The notes under the pieces: generated by a model
What the model was told of the DNA's origin: nothing
Seen by the model: the letters and a program-made list of their open reading frames with translations, nothing else
Database searches by the model: none
Assembly (NCBI GenBank): GCA_964016875.1
Contig: OZ024718.1
Coordinates: forward strand, 5,337,001 to 5,401,000
Direction: 5' to 3'
DNA: 64,000 nucleotides
DNA from: Fallopia convolvulus
Taxonomy: Eukaryota > Streptophyta > Magnoliopsida > Caryophyllales > Polygonaceae
Position numbers and translations under genes: made by a program
Shown: piece by piece, positions 35,198 through 47,172 of the stretch
How the letters are laid out: each line of letters starts with the position of its first letter
How positions within the stretch are numbered: position 1 is the stretch's first letter

Positions 35198-35238
35198 GTA
35201 AATTTCCGCTTCGATTCTCTTATGTAAACCGTAACAAT

Positions 35239-35533
35239 TAGGGATGCTCGCGGTGTGGGTCGCGGGTCGACCCACAACCCAATTTCGGGTCGGGTCATTG
35301 CGGGTCGGGTTGCGGGTCGACCCGGTTTTTTAATATAAAAATAGTTTATATATTAATAAAATTATAAAAATATACATATTTTCAAAAATATTGCGGGCCG
35401 CGACCACAACCCGCGCGGGTTTAACCCGACCCGACCCGTGACCCGCAAAATATAAAAAATTCGACCCGCGACCCGCAAATTGCGGGTCGGGTCAGTGCGG
35501 GTCACGGGTGACCCGACCCGTTGAACACCCCTA
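35239..35533. mobile_element. hAT-like MITE, GGGTCG-rich
   Basis: The ends are TAGGGATGCTC and the reverse complement of TAGGGGTGTTC. The flanks GTAACAAT (35,231-35,238) and CTACCAAT (35,534-35,541) look like an 8-bp duplication with two changes. The interior consists of GCGGGTCGGGT-type words on both strands. Confidence 0.75.
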
Positions 35534-35541
35534 CTACCAAT

Positions 35542-36245
35542 CTTAAGTGCCTTCTTTCTTGCTTAAATCTTATGTTGATTAGATTTTTTGAATAACTGAT
35601 GTTATGGGATAAATTAGGACCGCAATCTTACTAGATATAATTGTGATTTTTTTCGTCAGAGATGGATTTGGCCAGCCAAATAGGATAAGATGGGAATATT
35701 TCAAGGACAAAATACCGTGATCAAAGATTTATAAGATAATAGCCATAGCACGAACTACAACCCGCGTCACCAAAGTAAAAGAAGACATAATTTGAAATAA
35801 ATAGAAGATGCCAATCTTCCATGACAAACAGCACGATTAATGTCAAAAGTTGCAGCTAATCAAGTATATTCAGCCAGCTAATGGTAATTAAGCATGCTGC
35901 TTGAGACTACTTTCATGGCTGCCAGAAAACATAGCATAGGGCTACAGAATTACACAGCCTTTGATATTCATAGACGTTATCCCGTTACTCGGGATCAATT
36001 TCACAACACCACAACCCGATTCACCAAAGTAAAAGAAGAAAAAGAGGGGGGGGGGGAATATTACTCATCCCTCTACTTCCAGTAAACACGAAATAAACCC
36101 CCAACTTACACTGCCAGCCATGACTGTTCTTCAGACACATATAACAGCTTGCCGAGGTTCTTGTGATTTCACTGCAGAAGATATTGATATGGGAGACGTG
36201 AGAAGATGAATGAGGAAGTGTAATGAACAAAGGTTTAGAGAAATA
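35542..36245. other. Intergenic stretch downstream of the 14-3-3 gene
   Basis: No gene is seen. CACCAAAGTAAAAGAAGA occurs twice (about 35,768 and 36,023), suggesting an old local duplication. A run of G is present at 36,046-36,056. The part next to 36,245 would include the 14-3-3 3' UTR. Confidence 0.4.
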
Positions 36246-38744
36246 TTAAAAATGGCCAACCTCGTTGTCGCCACCAACAGCTTTGGCTATTCCATCAGTC
36301 TTTTGGGTTTCTTCTGTTTCCAATGGAGAGCAATATGAAATGTGAGCGTCTCATTTTAATACAGTAAGGCGATAGGATTTTCTAGAAGTCTAGAAGGAAC
36401 CAGCTAGTGAGCTAGAGAAAGAAAAAGCCCTTCAATCCAGCTCAAAAAATTTTTCTTTTGCTTGACAAGAAATATCATTTTTAGGCAAGATTGCACTGTG
36501 AACATTGTTCATCCCTACAATATGCTATAAAAAGTGGAGATCACGTGGAGAAACAAATACATAAACAGGAAAAGGTGGAATTTAGCAGGGCTGTAAATGT
36601 GTTATGGTTGTCATTTGTAACCTAAGCTTGAAAATGATCTTAGCTACAATTAAACTTATATCTGTTTGTAAGAATTCTTCAATAATCCACATTTGGGTTA
36701 CTGCATCAGCTAAAAAGCATTGAAAAAGTCAAGCTTGCAACTCCAATAACTACTCACGAAATATGACTTACCTATGCACACCGACAGATAATTAAAGGAC
36801 ACCATGTGTTCAGATTTCTAGTACTTGATGCTAAACAACAAGCTTCTAAACCAAAGATGTGCTAACTATTCATCAATGTCTGTTTGTCAAAAATGTTCAA
36901 GTAATTTTAAGCGTGAGGTGGATATGTAAAAATTCTCCAAGTTCACCTAGCAAGAGACTTCATACAAATTCGTAATTTTTCAGTTAGCAAATAAGTTAGG
37001 AAAGCAATCTTCATGATATTGACATCAGTTATTGTAGAATATTTCCAAAAGTTAGCAACTTAATCTCCAACTTCCATGTGCGAAAACAATTGAAAACTTT
37101 CCAGTAATTCTTATATTACCTCCATCTTCTGGAATGTCAGAAGTCCACAGAGTAAGGTTGTCTCTAAGCAGCTGCATAATCAAAGTGCTATCTTTGTACG
37201 AGTCCTCATTTAGAGAGTCAAGCTCTGAAATTGCTTCATCAAATGCTTGTTTAGCAAGGTGGCAAGCCCTGGAAAGAAAGAGAAGAGATTTAAAAGCAAT
37301 CCAAATACAAGATGCCTGTGTTTTCTAAAAAGATTAATAACATCCTACAAACCTTTCAGGTGAGTTCAAAATCTCATAATAAAACACTGAGAAATTCAAA
37401 GCCAGGCCCAGCCTAATGGGGTGTGTAGGAGCCAATTCAGCTTCTGCTGTACTAGTGGCGGTCTGTAAGAAGTAAAAATATGTACTTGAGATAGTCCACA
37501 ATAGTTCAACAAAAACTATAGTCTAACAGAAAAGCTTAATTCTCACAGAATGGATGAATTGCGTAAAACTTATCAGCTACGATATGATCCACTTATGATT
37601 GCACATTTTTTGAATTCAATAGACCGACGAGTTTTGACTAAAAGATAAACTGCATGGGAAGCCATAGAGGGAAATCTGATGAAACCAATCAAGATGCATT
37701 GAGAAAATACCTCATAAGCTTTCATGGATTGATCAGCAGCTTCTTTCCTCTCATTATCAGACTTGAACTCTGCCAAGTACCTGTAATAATCACCTTTCCT
37801 GCAGAGATCAACAAGAATAATCAATAATCCATCAGAGCTACAATAAACATATCAAAAGGAAAGATAATGAATCACAATAAATCAGCGCTTCTTCAAGCAA
37901 AAAAGGGAGCTGATCGAAGGTTCTTACATCTTGTAATAGAATACAGTAGATTCACCAGCTGTTGCAGAGGGAATCAAGTGCTCGTTGACTACAGTCATAA
38001 TGTCAGTACAGATGTTTGAAAGCTCAGATTCAACCTTCTGCCTGTAATCCCTAATCCGCTTCACATTCTGCTCATTCCCTTTTCCATCTTCTTTCTGCTC
38101 AATGGATGATAAGATCCTCCACGATGCTCTCCTGGCACCAATCACATTCTTGTATCCGACTGAAATCAAATTTCGCTCTTCCACAGTTAACTCCACATCA
38201 AGCTTAGCAACGCTCTTCATAGCTTCCACCATTTCTGTTCAAAGAAGCAAACAATTAACACAAGGCCACGCACGTTTCCCTCAATCAACTCACAGCAAAA
38301 TTAAGCCATATCCGATCCAACTCCTAGATTTTCAGTAGATCCAGTTCTTTGGTTTCCAAAGCGGGAACCAAAGAAATCATACAATATGATCAATTTACAC
38401 CAACTTCGATGAAAACACAACGAAGCAACTAACAGTTCACAGAAACCAAAAACCACAAACAAAACCGCGCATTTTTTTTCAATATAACAAAAAAACTTGC
38501 AGGCAATAATTCACCGTGACACATATTTCGACTTGAATCTCACTCAGAGTTTTCCAATCGCATCTCAAGTAGATATATGCATACACAAAAGGATCCAGCA
38601 AAGAGCAATTAAGTAAACTGAGCAGTGAAGCATAACAGTAAAGGAGCATACAGTGCAAGAGAGATACCGACCTTCATAGCGTTCAGCTTGCTCAGCGAGC
38701 TTAGCAGTGTAGACAAAAGTCTCGCGCTCTTTACCGGAAGCCAT
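36246..38744 (-). CDS. GF14: 14-3-3 protein
   Basis: Six exons on the minus strand: 38,744-38,672; 38,234-37,928; 37,798-37,711; 37,462-37,353; 37,268-37,120; 36,313-36,246. They total 795 bases, 264 residues. The start MASGKERETFVYTAKLAEQA is followed by the conserved 14-3-3 segments RNLISVGYKNVIGARRASWR, VFYYKMKGDYYRYLAEFKS, THPIRLGLALNFSVFYYEIL, AKQAFDEAISELD and STLIMQLLRDNLTLWTSD. The variable acidic tail ends NEVGHF. The phosphopeptide-binding Lys, Arg and Tyr residues of the groove are in place. 14-3-3 dimers bind phosphoserine or phosphothreonine clients in cytosol and nucleus. The six-exon structure and the SVGYKNV wording suggest the epsilon group. The leader upstream of the ATG is rich in CT/GA. 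Confidence 0.95.
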
Positions 38745-39314
38745 GGACACAGATCCAAGTGATTAAAGCTCACACTTTTCGCCTTTTGTTTCTCTTCTCT
38801 CTCGCTCCTCCACTCGTCCGCTAAATAGTCGCAGATTCTCTCTCTTCTCCCACACTCGACGACGATCGATCGGAGAAGAAAAGGGGGGAGAAATTTGAGA
38901 GAGCGAAAGGGCAGAGGAAATTGGGGCTGGGTTGGGCGAGAGTGACAGCGACAGGGGAATCTTTTAGGTGGCGTTAGACGGGAGAATATTATATTATGTA
39001 ACGACGGTGTAAAAATCGATCGTGTGTACGCGTCTTGAATAACGTGCCAGGTTGTTTCTGCTCTGACTTTATATCACTTCTGGCGAATGACAGGATGACA
39101 CGTACTTTTGTGGCGGTGACTGGGGGCCAGCAGTCGAGCTTTGGCGGGCGATTGGATCTTTGGGCCAGGAAACATGATATAATAGTGGCCGAATATCTCT
39201 GTAGTTTGGGCTCTGGCCCAATAGAATGATTTTACTTGGTTCATTTTTCCATGAACATAATGATATTCTTAAAAACCATTTTTCTATCCTATGCTCTTGG
39301 GTAATAGGATAAGA

Positions 39315-39584
39315 GAGTTTGGTTCAAATGAAACAAACTTTTATCCTGAAACGGATGCACTTTTTCTAGTTCATAGTGCACTTTTTCTATTTCAGAGTGC
39401 ACTTTATCGGATTTGCACTTTACGTAGTTTTCAATGCACTTTTCGTATTTTTTATAATGCAGTTTTCAGATTGCACTTTTAGTATTTTACAACGCACTTT
39501 TGTATGAAAAGTGCACTACGAACTAGAAAAAGTGCATTTATTTTACGTTTTAGGATAGGAGTTTGTTTCATTTGAACCAAACTC
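39315..39584. mobile_element. Mutator-like MITE with GTGCACTTT repeats
   Basis: An exact 10-bp duplication TAGGATAAGA flanks it (39,305-39,314 and 39,585-39,594). Terminal inverted repeats of about 38 bp begin GAGTTTGGTTCAAATGAAAC. The inside holds about eight copies of a TGCACTTTT motif, mostly in one orientation and inverted near the right end. Duplication length and long ends fit a MULE-derived MITE. Confidence 0.85.
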
Positions 39585-39594
39585 TAGGATAAGA

Positions 39595-40597
39595 ATCCAA
39601 TTTTAGAAATATATTTTGAATTTTGTATTTAGAATGTTTTTGTTTATTTAGAATGTTAAGCTCCTTAGAATTGTAATATTTTGTAATTTTTATTTTATTT
39701 AGGATTAATTAGTTTTTTAAAAGGATTCATTAGTTTTCTAATAGGGTTTTAGTTCCCTTCTATAGTTTCTAATAGGGTTTTAGTTCCCTTCTATAGTTTT
39801 CTAATAGGATTCATTAGTTTTCTAATAGGTTAGAAAAACCGATTTTTTAAAAGGGTTTAGGGTCCGTTCGACAGGCCTTATTTTGACCTTATACATCTTT
39901 ATTCAAGCTTATGGTAAAAAAAAAATCGTTATTATCTATTCGGTAGTGGGAGTTGATGATTATTATTGCAGCTTATGGGAGTTGATGATAGTTTATATTT
40001 CACCCAAAATTTAATCTACCCCTCCCAGCTTTATCCAGCCTTATGGAATTCATTCGCTTTGATTGCCCTTCACTAATTTAATTTTGAAAATTTTAAAATT
40101 TAATCTTCTCTTTATAAATTTATAAATATATCCTTTTTGGTAATTTGCGGGGTCAAGATAGGGGTACCCTGCCCAAGGGAAAGGGGTACGCCTAGTAAGA
40201 AAAATAAGAAAGTCAAAAACAAATAATATATAATTTTTTACAAGAGGATATTTCTAGCTTTGAACCTTAAGTATCATGCCAAACGTAATACTAGAGAGCC
40301 CAAACACTTGGGTTTGTTTGCCCATTGCTTTTCGAAGAACAAAGGAGATTCAGATCTCTTAATTGAAGTCATTCCAAAGCTCTGCTAGAAGCCTAGAAGC
40401 ACTTTCATTAATCATAACTCAGTTAAATTATTGAAATACATAAAATGCCGGAAAACAAGAGCATAATATTACATGATGCTCAGAAACGAACATTAAAATC
40501 CGAAAAACATAAATTATTATCGAAGTACTGGTAACATCCATCACAAGTACATTCTAGTTATTATTATTATCAAGTAGTAAACCACATTGTATATAGT
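39595..40597. other. Intergenic stretch between the MITE and PEPC
   Basis: It contains a short duplication of TTAGTTTTCTAATAGG and TTAGTTCCCTTCTATAGTTT words at about 39,705-39,830, and a GGGTCCGTTCGACAGGCC segment at 39,850 that resembles one end of a Tourist-like MITE without a matching partner. The last 150 bases would include the PEPC 3' UTR. Confidence 0.4.
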
Positions 40598-43500
40598 TTA
40601 GCCAGTGTTCTGCAGTCCAGCAGCAATGCCCTTCATGGTCAAGATCAGAGTATCCTCAAGACCAGGCGCGTACTCGCTCGTCGGGTTCAGCTTCACAAGC
40701 TCTGCTGCAGCCGGCTTGTTCTTCTCCATAACCTCCTTTGACAAGTGAGGCCTCACCGTCACATGGTAGTCAGGATCCCGAATCCTCTTCAGCGTGTACG
40801 CCTGTGAGAGGTTTAGAGTTGTAATGTATGCATCACGAAGCCTTAGCCTCTGTTTCAAGTAAGGGTCTCCTTCCAAGAGATCCTTGTGCCCTGCAACCTA
40901 CAAAGCAAATAACAAAGATTTAGGATGATTTGCACTTTAATGCTACTCTGATAGGAGGCATTTAGATCATTATAAGTTACCTCAAGGAGGAGACGTTTGG
41001 TTTCCTCGTAGTTAGACCTTAGTCGTTCCCCAAAGGGTAAGAGATCCTCGGAAACTAGAAGCTTGTCATATATGGCAGCGATTCCAGGGTCTCCCTTGGC
41101 GAAAACCATTTCAAGCAAATCAATTGTCACTCTAAAGAAAGGCCACATGTTGTACATTTCCTTGAGCATAGCAAGATTCTTTTTATCTTTCTCAATTGCA
41201 TGCTTGAAGGCGGATCCAAATCCAAGCCACACTGGGAGATGGAACCTCGTCTGTGTCCAAGCAAAGATCCATGGTATAGCACGAAGAGACTCGATTCCTC
41301 CACTTGGCTTTCTCTTTGATGGGCGACTCCCGATGTTCATTCTCCCGTACTCCAACTCAGGCGTCGCCTGCATCATTTACGTAGCAAGACTACATGAGTT
41401 ATTGTTAATAAAAATCAGCATAGGATTGATTGATCATATATAAAAGAACACTTACAAGGCGGAAGTACTCGACAAACCGAGGCTCCTGGAAAACAATAGA
41501 GCGGTACTCCTTTGTAGCAACAACCGCCATCTCATCCAAGAGGGCTCTCCATTCGGGTTTAGGCGAGATAGGAGGATGCATACCATGTTCAAGAGTAGCT
41601 GCCGTGTAACGCTGCAGAGTTCTAAAACACAAATGCTCCTCTCCGAAGGATTGTTCAATGACCTCACCTTGAACCGTAACACGAAGTGATCCTTGAATCG
41701 TGTCAGGTGGTTGAGAAAGAATAGCAAGATGAGTGGGACCGCCTCCTCTCCCAACTGTCCCACCTCGCCCATGAAACATAGTAAGCTTCACACCGTACTT
41801 CTTAGCCACCTTAATTAATTCTTCTTGAACCTTATACAACTGCCAAGCAGCAGAGAGACGACCCGCGTCTTTTCCAGAGTCAGAGTAACCAATCATGACT
41901 TCTTGTTTCCCGTTAATCCTGTCTCGGTACCAGTCTATTGTAAAAAGACGAGACAAAGCCGCTGGAGCGGATTCGAGATCCGCTAGCTTTTCGAACAAGG
42001 GAACGACTCTCAACGGGTTCTTGATTTTGCACTCGCGTTGAAGAAGCTCAACAGCGAGTACATCCGATGGTGCGGTCGCCATTGAGATGATGTAAGCGCC
42101 GAAGCTGTCTGAAGGGAGTTCTGAGATCACATGAAACGTGTCCAACACGTCAGAGATTTCCTCTGTTTTGGGGAGGTCGGTGCCGAATAAAGGACGTTTG
42201 CCTCTGAGTTCAGAAAGTAGCCATTCCTGTCTTTGTTGCTCTGACCATTCTCTGTAAGACCCTATTTCTAGGTGTCTTGTGATTGCATCCATGACATCAG
42301 TGTGCCTCTCTGATTCTTGCCTGATGTCAAGTCGAACGAGTGATAAGCCAAATGTGGAAACTTGTCTCATGAAATCAAGAAGGCTTCCATCAGCAATTGG
42401 ACGATCACCACAGTCACAAAGCGACCTGTAGCATAGCTCAAGAGGCTCCAGAAACTACAGAAAGGTTGACAAATTCCATGATGTTGATCAGTTGAAAGCA
42501 TTAATAAATTCCATAAAAAAACTTTAAAATCCTAAATACATAAAGTTTAGTAAAAAAAATTGAAATCAGTTCAAGGACAGTTAGAAAAAAATGTTCACAA
42601 ATTTGGCTAATATTATAAAACTTGAAAAGCTTCATCATTCCGTGATGTTTAAGCATATTGTAATTGTAGGAACAAACCTGATCAACATGAGTAAAGGTTG
42701 CTTCCTCAAGAAAATCAGACACTCCATTTGCCAATAGTTGGCGTGAACGCTCTCGTGTATTATAAAGCTTATCCCTCACATCAGCAAGAATAACACGATA
42801 AGGCTCGCTTGGAGGGATTTTCTTCCAGAACTCTGCAAGCACAAACCATATAAGCAAATTAATTTCATGAGGCACTTATCCACTAGCCCTTAATTAGGGA
42901 AAAAAGAATATGTATGAAATATGCGAGGTCATACCAATATAGTGTTTGGCATCCCTCTTTGAGCAATTGTGAAGTTCTTCTGCTCGAGTACGAAGTTCAT
43001 CATTGCACCTCCACATTGACAACTACCAAAGAAGAACAATGTTAGTAACAACAACAAAACTTGAGAAACATTATATAAAAAAGTTGAGATCCAATTTTCC
43101 AAAAATTAATTTTTCCATACCTCAAACATCAAGTCCTCTATTTGAGAGAAGTACAGGTTAGCTGCCATCATTCTGGCTAATAAGCAAACATCTCTAGTAA
43201 CTTCAGGGGTTACCCTTGGATTTCCTGCAGTTTAATCATCAAGATGACATTAACATGTGGGCTTATAAAGATAGTTAAGAACAGTTTTTATGCAGAGATC
43301 ATACCATCACGATCACCACCCATCCAAGATGAGAATTGAATGAGAGGGGCGTTGTAGGGAACACGTTCATTTATCCCTATGTTTTTTAATGCTGTGTCCA
43401 CACGACGCAAGAACTTTGGAACGCCTTTCCAGATAGTTTCATGGAAGTAGCTCATTCCAGCCCTCATTTCATCCTGTGGAGTTGGTGGAGTTCTCCTTAT

Positions 43501-44866
43501 CTCATCAGTTCTGAATGCAGCTTGGATCTAGCGGCAAAAAAGGAGATGAGTAATATTTGGCTTAGGTTAGAAAAAGATTTGTTTAAATTTTAGGTACATA
43601 GGGTTATATTTTCATTCAAGTTACAGTAACAGTTTCCAAAAAAAACAGAAACTAAACAGAATTCATACCTCTCTTTGGAGAGCTTCATCTAGCTCTTGCT
43701 TATCATCAGGAGTAATGTCTTTTGCATACAATTGAGTCAAGCAATTTCTTATCCTGAAACACAAATAAAAAAGAACCTTTTGAGTATGTCTGACAAAATG
43801 CGACGCTCTAGGCATGAGTTATTTAAATGACAGACCTTCCATGCTTCTGAAGCAAAGACCGACGAACAGACTGTGTAGGATGAGCTGTTAAGACCAAATC
43901 AACAGTTTGGTTCTTTAGAGCGTCGAAAACTTCCGCAGGGGATTTCTTGAGATCCACCACAAGTCTTCTTATTGTTTCCTCAATATCTGACTCAGTAATA
44001 GCAGAGCCTTCATCAATGATATCGACCTTCTTCACTTTCTTGATTCTCCTTCTATGAGCGATCTGGACTTCCTCAGCAAGGTTAGCTAAGTTAAGCATGT
44101 GGGTCATTGATTTGGTAACGACAATGGAATCTGCAGCGTCGAAGCTTGTAATCCTTCTTCCAAGCTCCTCTAGTTTCTTAGGGTCTTGTGTCTTCTCATA
44201 TTCAGCAGCAAGCTCATACAACTCTTGAACCTGAAACACAAGCATAAATGATGATCTATCTAACTTAAGGTGCCATGCACTAAAACTAATGCATCCAATC
44301 AGTATAAACAGAAAACTACAAGTTTCCAGATAGCCACTTTGCTCATCAAAAATGTAAGAAAAACAAGAAAGTGCGTTTAGTTATGTATTCCTCCTGGGAT
44401 TCATAAAATTTGAAGCTTCATTCTTAACCAACCACCAGAAATTGAAATCTATAACCCATAGAAACTTGTACAGAACCACTTCACAAATTAGCATTAGTCA
44501 ATTAATTAGATGTAGTACATCCAGGTCACACAAAGTAATAGAGTTCCCAAATCCGTCAGTATAAACAGCACTAGAATCTCCCACAACAATTGAACCTTTT
44601 CATTAAGAAATCAAACACAAACTTTTAAATCATCCAAAAAAGCATCATCAAATCAGTTTCAATGGCGGAAAAAAAAAAGTACGAGCAAGATATAATACCG
44701 TTTCTCTGATTTCCTCTCCGTGCAAGGACTGGAGAATGTCGAGAAAGCGATCGAGCAGAAGAGCGTCGTACTCGACAAGTTTATCGTCCTCGGAGACCTT
44801 CGCCGGCGCCAGAAGCCTCAGGTGAGCGTCGATCGACGCCAATTTCTCCAGTTTCGCGGCCGCCAT
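40598..44866 (-). CDS. PPC: Phosphoenolpyruvate carboxylase, plant type, C3 form
   Basis: Ten exons on the minus strand: 44,866-44,699; 44,230-43,836; 43,753-43,669; 43,527-43,305; 43,224-43,121; 43,022-42,935; 42,832-42,678; 42,454-41,456; 41,367-40,981; 40,897-40,598. All are GT-AG and total 2,904 bases, 967 residues, the usual plant length. The cytosolic enzyme fixes bicarbonate on PEP to give oxaloacetate and phosphate. Visible marks: N-terminal phosphorylation site [12 protein letters not shown] with Ser11; [18 protein letters not shown] with catalytic His173; [28 protein letters not shown] near residue 640; C-terminal QNTG. Ala775 in FAWTQTRF and Arg885 in [10 protein letters not shown] are the C3 states at the two sites that separate C3 from C4 enzymes (774 and 884 in Flaveria). 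The more upstream frame lacks an ATG, so the ATG at 44,866 is chosen. Confidence 0.97.
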
Positions 44867-45240
44867 CACCGCCTCGGTTTTCGTAGACAATATCGACGCA
44901 GCAACAAACGTATCTTCAAGCAACAATGATAATCAAATCAAATTGAAAGCGATATAATTACTGAACTCAGTCAATTAAGTAAAACAACGAGATTCGAGTT
45001 TTCCTTTAGATTTTGACTGATCCGATTAAAAAAACAATCATAACGACTTTGAAAATTTCATACACTAGTACGGGGAAAAGAACAAAAAGAGAAACTCAGG
45101 AATCTCGTGTGGAAATCTGATCACGGGGAATTTGGTGCTAGATGAGAAAGATTTGGGATTTTACCTGTCGAAGTCTGGATTTGTTGTGTTCACGGATCTG
45201 AGCGAGACGAAGCAACGTGAAAGATTAATAAGATCTACAA
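44867..45240 (-). promoter_or_regulatory. PEPC 5' UTR with probable leader intron
   Basis: On the minus strand a good donor, CGACAG|GTAAAATCC, lies at about 45,166. An acceptor candidate, GCTTGAAG, lies at about 44,917, about 50 bases before the ATG. This would give a leader intron of about 250 bases. The transcription start is not determined. Confidence 0.45.
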
Positions 45241-46016
45241 GTCATTCTACACAGTATTGATCCGTTTATATAATTTTGATTTGATGATCTATTTTGAGCA
45301 ATCGAATATTATACTATCCAAAAATAAAATTGAACCACAGTCTTTCATGCACAAGAAGCTAAAAAACAAAGGATATTTATAATATTGGAAATTTTCCTAA
45401 TATCTTTTCAATGCGTCAGTCAAGGGAGGGAATAAACAAGAAGGGAACAGTATCTCTCTAGAAGGTACTCAATCGTTGATTTTTTTGTTATATACTACAG
45501 TAATTTTTTTATTTATAAGATATACTTCGGTTATTATTTGGGAGGGATCACAAAAACGCCAATTTGATACTAATTATCTATAATTTATATATTAAAGTTG
45601 TATTTTTTTTTAAATATTTTTATTTCAATTGTCAAAAGATATTATGTTAAAAGATAAAAGATCTTTATACTTATTTTTTAAATATTTATTTTTATATATG
45701 AAATTTGTCAAAAGATATCGCTATTTTTTTTTTACTATGTTGTGAAGATATATATTTTGAAAAGTTAAAATTTACTAGATTTGATGTTAAAGATAGATTT
45801 ACATAGATAAAATGGAATTTTATATGAAAAAGTTGAAATAATAAGAATACAAATTATTATTTTTAAATATAAGGTAGGACCAGAATCGTTCTGGTGGCTC
45901 AAAAAAATCATCTTTAATATATAGTTATAAATATTTAACTTTTTTAAATATATATCTTCACAGCATATTTAAAATAAAAAATAATGATATTTTCTGACAA
46001 ATTCCTTATTACATCA
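45241..46016. other. AT-rich region upstream of PEPC
   Basis: Beyond the probable PEPC promoter the sequence is very AT-rich. Similar runs (AAAAGATATCG, TTTTAAATAT, ATATATCTTCACA and its complement near 45,740 and 45,950) suggest old inverted or repeated DNA. No gene is seen. Confidence 0.35.
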
Positions 46017-46024
46017 AATCCAAC

Positions 46025-46600
46025 TAGGATGGAAATGAATCGGGTTATGGATGGATGACCCAATACCATCACCCGACCCACGAAGTAAATGCTCCACCCA
46101 ACTCGTCCACCACCCTTGAAAGTCATCATCCGTCAACTGTCCGTTCATCATCTGTCGGGTTTTTGGGTGGCTCGGGTGTTTAATTTTATATATTTTTTGG
46201 TCTAGCCCATCAAAACATGTATAATAGTTATATTTCACCACACAAAAAATACAAGCGTAGTTCATAAAAATTATAAAAAAAAAGTTTAAAGATAAACCAT
46301 TATCTAGAATTCAACCTAATAAAATATAATAAATAATTTAAATTTATAAAATATTGTATACAAATTCAATACATTAAAACAAAATAAAGAAAAAACTCAA
46401 ATTTATATACAATTATTAAGCGGGTGAAATGGTCGGGTGGTTGCATGGGTGATGGATCGGGTGGTGGGTCGGATGACCCTTCACCCGGATCCAACCTACC
46501 AATTATTTAGTCCATGCGTCACCCATCTATCATCCGTCTTAGATCGGATTTTATCCATATATTTGGATCGGGTGTGCGGATGGATGATTTTTCATCCCTA
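46025..46600. mobile_element. hAT-like MITE, GGGTGG-rich
   Basis: The ends are TAGGATGGAAATGAAT and the reverse complement of TAGGGATGAAAAATC. The flanks AATCCAAC (46,017-46,024) and AATTCAAC (46,601-46,608) match at 7 of 8 positions. The interior has many CGGGTGGTGGGTCGG-type words on both strands, as in the elements at 29,115 and 35,239. Confidence 0.8.
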
Positions 46601-46619
46601 AATTCAACGTTGGTTCATG

Positions 46620-46912
46620 CAATTTTAGTCCTTTGTGATGTTGAAAGTGTCTTGTCACTATATCTGGTGGATACAATTGTGTGGACGTGTGGTTCGAGAA
46701 TGGCGAGTTTTTCGTCAAATATGTCTGGCGGTGATGGATCACATGGCATGTGAGGAGGGCAGGGGGTAACCAAGCTAATTCGACGTTTCGAAGTTGGTTG
46801 CGGTGGCAGTTGTGGATTCTTAATGTGGCGCTTCGAATTCGATCTTTATGGCGTGCATGTAGAAAGTTGCCATGCAAAAACAACTAAGGTGATTGATGGG
46901 GGTTTATGTGGG
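46620..46912 (+). mobile_element. LINE relic, zinc-binding RT-end region (left part)
   Basis: In one plus frame the sequence reads FRSWLRWQLWILNVALRIRS then LWRACRKLPCKNN. This resembles the W..lW.l.vPpKir.F.WRac...LPtk.nL segment that follows reverse transcriptase in plant LINE ORF2. The rest is frame-broken. The copia element at 46,918 interrupts it, and it continues at 52,152. Confidence 0.55.
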
Positions 46913-46917
46913 AACAC
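46913..46917. repeat. Target-site duplication, left
   Basis: AACAC here and AACAC at 52,147-52,151 are the 5-bp target duplication of the copia element between them. Confidence 0.9.
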
Positions 46918-47172
46918 TGTAAAATGTGGGAAAAGTAGAGAAAAGATAAAGATGCAGAGTATTACTGCATTCATTCATTCAATGATGGGGAACTTTCCCA
47001 TTACAGAGGCGGCAGAATATCTGTATAGAATTCCTCACACCTACCCTAGTTTACAGGAAAGCACACTATTTATACTAGGTTACTAAAGGGCAAAACAGGA
47101 AATTAAAGGGACCTTACAGCTGTGACATAATACAGCTGTAACTTAATATAAAAGACCAGGATATATTTCACA
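46918..47172 (-). repeat. 3' LTR of the copia element (by its own direction)
   Basis: It begins TGTAAAATGTGGG on the plus strand and ends TATATTTCACA, and it is followed by the C-rich complement of the polypurine tract. It pairs with 51,892-52,146. Confidence 0.92.

Noticed and set aside
36046..36056. G-run as a G-quadruplex regulatory site of the 14-3-3 gene
   Set aside because: It is a single run without the spaced G-tracts needed; probably just a homopolymer downstream of the gene.
44867..44926. Longer N-terminus for PEPC in the open frame upstream of the ATG
   Set aside because: The upstream frame has no ATG (only TTG) and contains a likely intron acceptor; the ATG at 44,866 gives the standard PEPC start.
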